In this document: one piece after another, positions 20,740 through 26,125 of the stretch
How positions within the stretch are numbered: position 1 is the stretch's first letter
Layout of the letters: the number at the start of each line of letters is the position of its first letter
From: a virus
IMG/VR virus record: IMGVR_UViG_3300037585_005278
Location: 1-26,125 of that record
DNA: 26,125 bases
Direction: 5' to 3' (one strand)
Notes under the pieces: model-generated
The model's database searches: none
What the model was told of the DNA's origin: nothing
Seen by the model: only the letters and a program-made list of their open reading frames with translations
Program-made: the position numbers and the translations under genes

Positions 20740-21831
20740 ATGGGCGGATACGGCGGCGGCAGCGGTTTCACACCTTCACCAAATAATGTTCCTGGACCCA
20801 CCAAGGTTGGCTCTGCGGTGTCAGATGTTCATCAGATGACTGGGTCGGTGGAAATCGATGGTACTTTGAAACTAAATGGATCATCTATTACGCCCGGCGG
20901 CGGCGGTGGCACCTCACCCGGCGGCTCGAACACCCAAGTACAATATAACAACGCTGGATCATTCGCTGGTTCTGCTAACTTCACTTTTGACGGAACAGGT
21001 ATTTCAGTCTCTCCGGATACAGATAATTCTGCTATCATCGGGCGAGCACATATCGGACTTGGCACGGGAGGCCCACCTGGCAGCATGAACGATAGGGCAC
21101 TGTTTGCTCATGTGGACAATGCGACTGCCACCAATTTTTCCCTACTACACCGATCAAACGGACAGACGGATATTAATGCTGCTAGCGGCGTCCCTATTAC
21201 ATTTCGTATTGGAAGCCAGATTAAGGCTCAGTTGGATGCCGACGGTCAGTTCGGCGTGGGCGGAAACTTTGCCCCCACCGCAATGCTACATGTATCTTCC
21301 TCTGATGCAGGACCTCTTTTTAAGGTAGACCACCCAGATGTAGCCCATCCCGACCCCATCTTGTTTGTAACAGGTTCAGGAAAAGTTGGCATAGGAACAG
21401 GCACGCCACTTCAAACCCTGTCTGTGAGCGGCAGCGCAGCTTTTTCGGGAGCCTTTGGCTCAACCGCAATAGAGACCCTCACCAGCGCCGGAGCACTCTC
21501 CGTTACGGACGGCGTTTCTATTATAGATACGACGGGATTAGCAAACAACGCATTGTATAACTTTACTATACCTAACGGCACCTTTGTCGGTCAACAAAAG
21601 GTCGTTTATGGCAAAATCAATGCTGGTGCCTCGGGACCACTTTCTAACGCTTTCCAAATCGGACCTTCATCTAATATAGACAGCGGGGGTGGCAATGTCA
21701 ACGGCCAGCTTCTATTATCGGGTTCTGATTTCGGCTTTGGTTGGGAAGCGTTGCCCCGTGGCGGCGCTACTCTGTTGTGGGACGGCACCAAGTGGATAAC
21801 CATCAATTTTACAAACATGTTCTGGAACTAG
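20740..21831 (+). CDS. Fibre-like glycine-rich structural protein, possible head fibre
   Basis: 363 residues, with AGGAG at 20726-20730. It has a glycine-rich opening (MGGYGGGSGFTPSPNNVPGP), then repeats typical of phage fibres: GGGGGTSPGGSNTQVQYNNA, FTFDGTGISVSP, AMLHVSSSDAGPLFKVD, ILFVTGSGKVGIGTGTPL, TLSVSGSAAFSGAFGS. The SNTQVQYNNAGSFAGS and LHVSGSGKVGIGT types recur in tail fibres and fibre-like adhesins that form trimeric beta-structures. The end (GATLLWDGTKWITI) looks like a small terminal domain. The gene lies within the capsid operon between a structural protein and scaffold, not with tail genes, so a capsid-attached fibre is possible. Receptor or role unknown. Confidence 0.6.
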   Translation: MGGYGGGSGFTPSPNNVPGPTKVGSAVSDVHQMTGSVEIDGTLKLNGSSITPGGGGGTSPGGSNTQVQYNNAGSFAGSANFTFDGTGISVSPDTDNSAIIGRAHIGLGTGGPPGSMNDRALFAHVDNATATNFSLLHRSNGQTDINAASGVPITFRIGSQIKAQLDADGQFGVGGNFAPTAMLHVSSSDAGPLFKVDHPDVAHPDPILFVTGSGKVGIGTGTPLQTLSVSGSAAFSGAFGSTAIETLTSAGALSVTDGVSIIDTTGLANNALYNFTIPNGTFVGQQKVVYGKINAGASGPLSNAFQIGPSSNIDSGGGNVNGQLLLSGSDFGFGWEALPRGGATLLWDGTKWITINFTNMFWN

Positions 21832-21871
21832 AGGGACAATCAAACAAATCTCGGCGTTTACATATTTGATC

Positions 21872-21881
21872 AACTATTTAT
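21872..21881 (+). promoter_or_regulatory. AACTATTTAT motif in the gap before scaffold
   Basis: It lies in the 87-base AT-rich gap 21832-21918, 37 bases before the scaffold start, next to the palindrome TTGATCAA (21866-21873). It matches the motif at 3828 in nine of ten bases. A late-promoter role is possible but unproven. Confidence 0.22.
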
Positions 21882-21918
21882 TGGTGATGTATTTTCATCA
21901 GAAAAAGGGGATTGACAT

Positions 21919-22908
21919 ATGTCCAATATGCTAGAGCAGGCTATCGTAGATGCAAAGACGCTCCGAGAGGCTGCTATCAAAAATGCTGAACACGCCGTTG
22001 TCGAGAAGTACTCCGACGAAGTCCGCACAGCCGTAACTCAACTACTAGAGGAAGAGGACCCTGTTCTGGGAGAGCCAGAAGTCTCCGATGAGACTCAGGA
22101 GGTCGTTGACCAAGCTCCTGCTGCCCATTTAGCCGAAGACGATGAGATTGTTACCATCGACCTTAAGAATTTAGGCAAGACCTTTGAGGCAGAGAAAGAA
22201 CTGGGAGAAGTATCAAGTAGCGACACGGTCAGCCGTGAGGAAGTCATGGACAACCTTGAAGCAGATATGGATATTGATATTGGATCCGACATCCCAGCTA
22301 ATCGTGATGACGAAGAGATTAATATTGATGAGGGCGAGTTGGTAGATTTGTTTAAAGAGATTCTCGCCGTTGATATTCCAGACGCTGCTGTAAAGCAGGC
22401 TGCTGAGGCATTGACCCAAGACCAGCTAGAGATTGACGAAGAGGAAGCCATGGCTATGGCTCCTGAGCATGTCGATGGCATGGATAAAGAAGATATTGAA
22501 GAACTTAAGCAAGCTAAGAAGGCTTTAGAAACTCTCGCAGAAAAGAACGACGAGTTGGTAAAGACTCTTACGATGGCTAAAAACACATTAGAAGAAATAA
22601 ACTTGCAAAATGCAAGGCTATTATATGCGAACCGTGTCTTACAAGACCCCTCCTTGAATGAGCAGCAAAAGAACAAAATTGCTGAGATGGTTGAAAAGGC
22701 ACAGTCGGTAGAAGAAGCAAAGTTAGTCTTTGAAACTCTTCAAAAGACAATGGCGAATGTCACTAAAGACGCTCCAAAATCATTGTCTGAAGTTGTAACA
22801 AGATCATCTTCTGTTATTCTTAGTGGAAATCGAAAACAAGATCGAAACACTGCTGACAACAATCCAGTGAAAGCTCGCTGGGCAACTATCGCAGGTTTGA
22901 GAAAATAA
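21919..22908 (+). CDS. Prohead core scaffold protein (T4 gp22-like)
   Basis: 329 residues, strongly acidic and helical, as expected for a head scaffold. It opens MSNMLEQAIVDAKTLREAAI, has an acidic middle (DIDIGSDIPANRDDEEINID), a coiled-coil segment (about 195-245, LKQAKKALETLAEKNDELVK) and a conserved late part NARLLYANRVLQDPSLNEQQ, KNKIAEMVEKAQSVEEAK, a pattern shared by T4-type core proteins. It shapes the prohead and is degraded or released at maturation. The adjacent capsid gene supports the call. Several (L/I)-x-E triplets (for example LLEE around 44) may be protease sites. Only a weak purine-rich start site (AGGGG) is seen. Confidence 0.8.
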   Translation: MSNMLEQAIVDAKTLREAAIKNAEHAVVEKYSDEVRTAVTQLLEEEDPVLGEPEVSDETQEVVDQAPAAHLAEDDEIVTIDLKNLGKTFEAEKELGEVSSSDTVSREEVMDNLEADMDIDIGSDIPANRDDEEINIDEGELVDLFKEILAVDIPDAAVKQAAEALTQDQLEIDEEEAMAMAPEHVDGMDKEDIEELKQAKKALETLAEKNDELVKTLTMAKNTLEEINLQNARLLYANRVLQDPSLNEQQKNKIAEMVEKAQSVEEAKLVFETLQKTMANVTKDAPKSLSEVVTRSSSVILSGNRKQDRNTADNNPVKARWATIAGLRK

Positions 22909-22945
22909 ACAAACACTGATTAAAACTTTTAAGGAGATATAAAAA

Positions 22946-24697
22946 ATGTCAGTATTAGATACCCTCACAGAAGGCATCAAGGCTCGTTCCTTGGCCAATG
23001 AAGGGGAAGCTCTCATGAGCAAGTGGGAAAAGACTGGTCTACTAGAAGGACTTGAAGAAGTCGGTGCGAGCAACATGGCTCGTCTACTAGAAAACCAAGC
23101 TGCCCAACTACTCAAAGAATCCAGCACAATGGCTGCTGGTGATGTCGCAGGCTTCTCCGCAGTTGCATTCCCAATCGTTCGTCGTGTATTCGGCAACCTT
23201 TTGGCACAGGACCTTGTGTCCGTTCAACCAATGAGCCTACCTTCAGGTCTCATTTTCTTCATGGATTTCACCTACGACAGCGCAATGGCTGCTGATGGTG
23301 CTGTCGCAGACAAATCCATCTACGGCGGTAATGTCGTCGGTTCACAATTGACTGGCGGTGTAGATCTTGGTAATACCACCACCGCTACTGGTCCTGCTGA
23401 ATTGCCAGAAAGAAGTTTCTACTCTCTTAACAACGGTTTCGGTATGGCAACGGCTAGCGCCAACCTTGCCACCGGTGACTTGGATGGTGGTGCTATTTTC
23501 ACCACGCATACAGCTTTCGCTGGTTTGACTGCGGCACAGGTTGCACGCCTTCAGGCTGATCCTGATATTATTGCTGCTTTGGCTGCTGACGCTGCCAACA
23601 CTGTGCGTGAATATGTCGTTCCTGCTGGTACCGCTGCTGGTCAAGTTGAAGAAGTGTTCCCTAACCTTAATAAGGACAACCTTATCGCTATCGATATCGA
23701 CAATACACCTGCTAGCGGTGTGTTGGTCCGCCGCTTGACTCAGTTCATGCCTAATGGTGACTTGTCCTTCATTTTGTACCTAAAAAATGGTAACGCAGTA
23801 AAGAATGGTCAAACGAGCCCAACATACAACTACGCTGATAACTTCGTAGCTGCTCTAGGTTCTGTAGGTGCTGTAAGTGGTTCCGAACTCTGGCCCCTAG
23901 AAGCTTTGACAACTTTGAAAGAAATCGATATCAAAGTCGATTCCGTAGCTGTCACAGCTATGACCCGCAAGCTTAAGGCTAAGTGGTCCCCAGAACTAGC
24001 TCAAGATTTGAATGCTTATCATAACCTCGACGCTGAAGTTGAGCTTACGAGCATCCTTTCTGAGCAGATCGCTCTAGAAATCGATCAAGAGATCCTCAAG
24101 GACCTCACCGAAGGTGCTACTGGTGCTACATTGTACTGGTCCCGTATGCCTGGTAAGTTCCTAGATCGTGAATCAGGTGCTGCTGTCGATCCCGGCACAA
24201 TCGATATGGGTTACCCAGACTTCACCGGCACAGTGTCCGAGTGGTACGAAACTCTTCTTGAGACAATCAATGATGTGAGTGCTCGTATTCACCGTAAGAC
24301 GCTTCGTGGCGGCGCAAACTTCGTAGTTTGTGGCCCTGAAGTTGCTTCTATCCTAGAATTTACCGCAGGTTTCCGTGCCAACACCGCTGTTGACGCTGAA
24401 AACGCTGGTAGCTGGGGTGCTCAGCAGGTCGGTTCCTTGAGTCGCAAGATGGACATTCATGTAGATCCATACTTCCCACGCAGTGTTATACTCGTCGGTC
24501 GTCGTGGTAGCAGCTTCCTAGAAAGCGGCTATGTGTATGCCCCATATGTGCCACTACAAGTCACACCTACCATCTTTGGTCCTGAAGACTTCGTGCCTCG
24601 CAAGGGCGTGATGACTCGCTATGCCAAGAAGATGGTTCGTCCTGACATGTACGGTATCGTTGTCGTTCGTGACCTAGTCACCAATGTCGATAAATAG
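22946..24697 (+). CDS. Major capsid protein (T4 gp23-like)
   Basis: 583 residues, with AAGGAGAT at 22931-22938 for strong translation. The N-terminal pro-region (1-58) ends in LLKE, then SSTMAAGD, fitting cleavage after Glu58, near the Glu65 cut in T4 gp23. The mature part has the gp23 pattern: FPIVRRVFGNLLAQDLVSVQ, PMSLPSGLIFFMDF, a middle domain, a helix with KLKAKWSPELAQDLNAYHNL and AEVELTSILSEQIALEIDQE, RRGSSFLESGYVYAPYVPLQ, and RKGVMTRYAKKMVRPDMYGI near the end. It forms the HK97-fold hexamer shell. A middle insertion rich in Thr/Ala/Gly (about 120-270) is larger than in T4 (521 residues total). A strong terminator follows, separating it from the neck gene. Confidence 0.96.
   Translation: MSVLDTLTEGIKARSLANEGEALMSKWEKTGLLEGLEEVGASNMARLLENQAAQLLKESSTMAAGDVAGFSAVAFPIVRRVFGNLLAQDLVSVQPMSLPSGLIFFMDFTYDSAMAADGAVADKSIYGGNVVGSQLTGGVDLGNTTTATGPAELPERSFYSLNNGFGMATASANLATGDLDGGAIFTTHTAFAGLTAAQVARLQADPDIIAALAADAANTVREYVVPAGTAAGQVEEVFPNLNKDNLIAIDIDNTPASGVLVRRLTQFMPNGDLSFILYLKNGNAVKNGQTSPTYNYADNFVAALGSVGAVSGSELWPLEALTTLKEIDIKVDSVAVTAMTRKLKAKWSPELAQDLNAYHNLDAEVELTSILSEQIALEIDQEILKDLTEGATGATLYWSRMPGKFLDRESGAAVDPGTIDMGYPDFTGTVSEWYETLLETINDVSARIHRKTLRGGANFVVCGPEVASILEFTAGFRANTAVDAENAGSWGAQQVGSLSRKMDIHVDPYFPRSVILVGRRGSSFLESGYVYAPYVPLQVTPTIFGPEDFVPRKGVMTRYAKKMVRPDMYGIVVVRDLVTNVDK
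23111..23119 (+). other. Predicted prohead-protease cleavage site in the capsid protein (LKE, residues 56-58)
   Basis: The triplet Leu-Lys-Glu ends the pro-region just before SSTMAAGD. It is identical to residues 12-14 of two leader-family-1 proteins. It follows the gp21 rule (I/L)-x-E and lies close to the T4 gp23 cut. This is a prediction from pattern and position. Confidence 0.55.
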
Positions 24698-24708
24698 CAT
24701 GGCATCAT

Positions 24709-24731
24709 AAATAATATTCTGAATATTATTT
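24709..24731 (+). repeat. Perfect 23-base AT-rich inverted repeat after the capsid gene
   Basis: Arms AAATAATATTC (24709-24719) and GAATATTATTT (24721-24731) are perfect complements around a single T. It begins 12 bases after the capsid stop and ends 6 bases before the terminator stem. It could be an operator-type site, or in RNA an AT-rich hairpin that supports termination or protects the 3' end of the capsid mRNA. Confidence 0.6.
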
Positions 24732-24737
24732 GAGATT

Positions 24738-24768
24738 ACCTCGTCCTAGTGGCGAGGTTTTCTTTTTT
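24738..24768 (+). terminator. Intrinsic terminator after the major capsid gene
   Basis: ACCTCGTC (24738-24745) pairs with GGCGAGGT (24751-24758), with one T-G wobble, around CTAGT. It is followed by a T-tract interrupted by one C (24758-24768). It is the only convincing Rho-independent terminator in the window and probably limits read-through from capsid into the neck genes. Confidence 0.85.
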
Positions 24769-24780
24769 AAGATTTAAGCT

Positions 24781-24809
24781 TTCCGAAACTAAAAAACTAC
24801 TTATACAAT
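24781..24809 (+). promoter_or_regulatory. Possible promoter for the neck gene
   Basis: A TACAAT -10-like box (24804-24809) lies 15 bases before ATG 24825 and within the same ATACAATAG string as the promoter at 6786. The -35 (TTCCGA at 24781-24786, spacer 17) is poor. A promoter is expected here because a terminator lies just upstream; the exact site is uncertain. Confidence 0.3.
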
Positions 24810-24824
24810 AGCGAGGATTTACTT

Positions 24825-26075
24825 ATGCCAACTAATCTCCAACCGTTAAGTACCGTAAGTGCTGTTGTATTGCCTGCTACCGGCTCTCCGGGGGATGTAT
24901 CCTCTGCACTTGCATACAATATTTATACAACAGACGCTTTCTATAGCGGCGCAGCCGATCAGGTCTCTTATACCTACAATAAGTTGGGGGGGAATGTACT
25001 AGATCTAGAAATTATGCCTTCAACGGTTTATAATGCTTATGAAGAGGCGTGTCTAGAATATTCTTACCTTATAAACACACATCAGGCTAAGAATGTATTA
25101 TCTACTCTCTTGGGTAATTCTACCGGTTCATTTGATGAAGACGGTGAGTTGGCTACCTATGCAGGGGGCACAGGCTCCACTCCTAATCTTAACTACCCTC
25201 GCTTCCAGCTTGATTATATTAACCATGTTGGTCAGGGTGTGGCTGGTCGTGCAGGTCTAGCCGGAAACCAGACAATCTATTCGGCTTCCTTTTCTGCTGT
25301 ACAGAATGTCCAAGACTATGATCTCCAGGCTATCATCTATACTGCTTCCTTGGAGCCCACTTCTCCTTTCCACGCAAAGGTGGGAAAGAAAACAATCACA
25401 GTCCAGAAAGTTTATTATAAAACACCTCAGGCAATGTGGAACTTTTATGGAGGGTATGCCATTGGCGCAGTCGGAAACCTCTCTACTTACGGAATGTATG
25501 CCGACGATAGCAACTTTCAGATGGTTCCCGCCTGGCAAAACATCCTTCAGGCTTATGCTTTTGAGGAGGATCTTCATGTTCGTGCTTCTCACTGGTCTTT
25601 CAAGCTTATTAATAATAAAATAAGAATTTACCCTATGCCTCGTTTTAGTGGCACCTACAAGTTCTGGGTAGACTTCAAGGTCTCGGAAGAGCCATTTGAT
25701 GAAGATCCTGATCGTAAGTATGGTGCCGAGGGCGTCAACAACATGAATACGCTTCCTTTTCCTAATGTTCCCTATAAGAACATTAACAGTATTGGGAAGC
25801 AGTGGATCCGCCGCTTTGCTCTGTCTTTATCCAAGGAAACCCTTGGGCAAGTTCGATCCAAACTAGCCTCGATCCCAATTCCTGGAAACGATGTAACCCT
25901 GAATGGTCCGGCACTTGTCTCCGAGGCTAAAGAAGAACAAGCATCGCTTAGGGATGAATTAAAAGAAGTACTTGATCAAATGGTTTATGCTTCGTTAGCA
26001 GAACAAGACGCCAAGCTTCAGAATAATATTACAGAGGTCGCCCTAAAAGTGCCCACTGGAATTTATGTGGGTTAA
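24825..26075 (+). CDS. Neck / head-completion protein (T4 gp13-like)
   Basis: 416 residues, with GAGGA at 24813-24817. The N-terminal region has NVLDLEIMPSTVYNAYEEAC and LEYSYLINTHQAKNVLSTLL, a helical core found in connector proteins of T4-like phages. The late part WIRRFALSLSKETLGQVRSK, LASIPIPGNDVTLNGPALVS, EAKEEQASLRDELKEVLDQM resembles the corresponding part of gp13 in T4-like cyanophages. T4 gp13 is about 309 residues, so this protein carries extra sequence in its middle (about 90-250, with Gly/Thr-rich and aromatic segments). It would bind the portal after packaging, with gp14, to complete the head. In T4 gp13 lies upstream of terminase; here it follows the capsid gene. Confidence 0.6.
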   Translation: MPTNLQPLSTVSAVVLPATGSPGDVSSALAYNIYTTDAFYSGAADQVSYTYNKLGGNVLDLEIMPSTVYNAYEEACLEYSYLINTHQAKNVLSTLLGNSTGSFDEDGELATYAGGTGSTPNLNYPRFQLDYINHVGQGVAGRAGLAGNQTIYSASFSAVQNVQDYDLQAIIYTASLEPTSPFHAKVGKKTITVQKVYYKTPQAMWNFYGGYAIGAVGNLSTYGMYADDSNFQMVPAWQNILQAYAFEEDLHVRASHWSFKLINNKIRIYPMPRFSGTYKFWVDFKVSEEPFDEDPDRKYGAEGVNNMNTLPFPNVPYKNINSIGKQWIRRFALSLSKETLGQVRSKLASIPIPGNDVTLNGPALVSEAKEEQASLRDELKEVLDQMVYASLAEQDAKLQNNITEVALKVPTGIYVG

Positions 26076-26080
26076 GATAG

Positions 26081-26125
26081 ATGCCAACTAATAAGTGGAC
26101 ACAACCTGTTCAGCCACCACCTCCA
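26081..26125 (+). CDS. Start of a further structural gene (cut by window)
   Basis: An ATG at 26081, five bases after the previous stop, opens a frame that runs to the window edge (15 codons, MPTNKWTQPVQPPPP). The start resembles MPTN of the neck gene. By T4 order a gp14-like neck protein would be expected here, but too little is visible to tell. Confidence 0.45.
   Translation, partial: MPTNKWTQPVQPPPP

Noticed and set aside
22095-22676. Long minus-strand open frames (22095-22676, 15849-16367, 5292-5666 and others)
   Set aside because: They lie opposite well-supported + strand genes, have biased shadow compositions (Ser/Phe/Leu-rich) and no ribosome sites or recognisable domains.
1-26125. 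tRNA genes, CRISPR arrays, insertion sequences, integrase or attachment sites
   Set aside because: Looked for cloverleaf-like and regularly spaced repeats, transposase or recombinase motifs; none seen.

Overview
The window is a 26 kb piece of a large tailed-phage genome with a T4-like (myovirus-type) head module. All genes I accept lie on the + strand and are tightly packed, with many ATGA, GTGA or TAATG overlaps. Both ends cut through a gene. The host cannot be read from the sequence. From memory, the two leader-peptide families described below are common in uncultured marine phage contigs, so a marine bacterial host is my best guess.

Region 1 (1-3814): a 5'-truncated protein with a zincin motif (HELTH) and a C-terminal ADP-ribosyltransferase-like domain, then five small genes that all begin with nearly the same 14-15 residue leader (MKKLLTEWRKFLKE type). 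Behind the leader the bodies differ: two paralogous Cys-His-Asp (transglutaminase/papain-like) proteins, an acetyltransferase-like protein, a miniature kinase-fold protein and one unknown. Region 2 (3841-5117): a membrane coiled-coil protein overlapping a compact site-2 (M50) intramembrane protease. Region 3 (5156-6751): six small genes with a second leader family (MKITKSQLRKIIKEEL type). In nearly every leader of both families a hydrophobic-x-Glu triplet ends at residue 14. This matches the (I/L)-x-E cleavage rule of T4 prohead protease gp21, and the same triplet (LKE) sits at residues 56-58 of the major capsid protein here. My main hypothesis is that both leader families are capsid-targeting sequences, and that regions 1 and 3 encode proteins packaged in the head and injected with the DNA, as with T4 internal proteins and Alt.

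Region 4 (6786-9997): a good sigma70-like extended -10 promoter drives a single-chain SbcD-SbcC (gp47-gp46) nuclease/ATPase fusion. Region 5 (9984-13791): small proteins (SH3-like, membrane, zinc-ribbon), a possible holin/spanin-like set, and a tubulin/FtsZ-family GTPase with recognisable T1, T4 and T7 motifs.

Region 6 (13791-26125): the head module, in order terminase large subunit, portal, two unknown core-region genes, a CPMC-motif membrane protein, prohead protease, a leader-bearing core protein, a phage-encoded ribosomal protein bS21, a beta-rich structural protein, a fibre-like protein, scaffold, major capsid protein, a strong intrinsic terminator, a gp13-like neck protein, and the start of another gene. 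The order matches T4 with insertions. The T4 tail tube/sheath genes that separate terminase and portal are absent here. No tRNA, CRISPR, integrase, endolysin or minus-strand gene was found, and there is no gene-free stretch over 100 bases.
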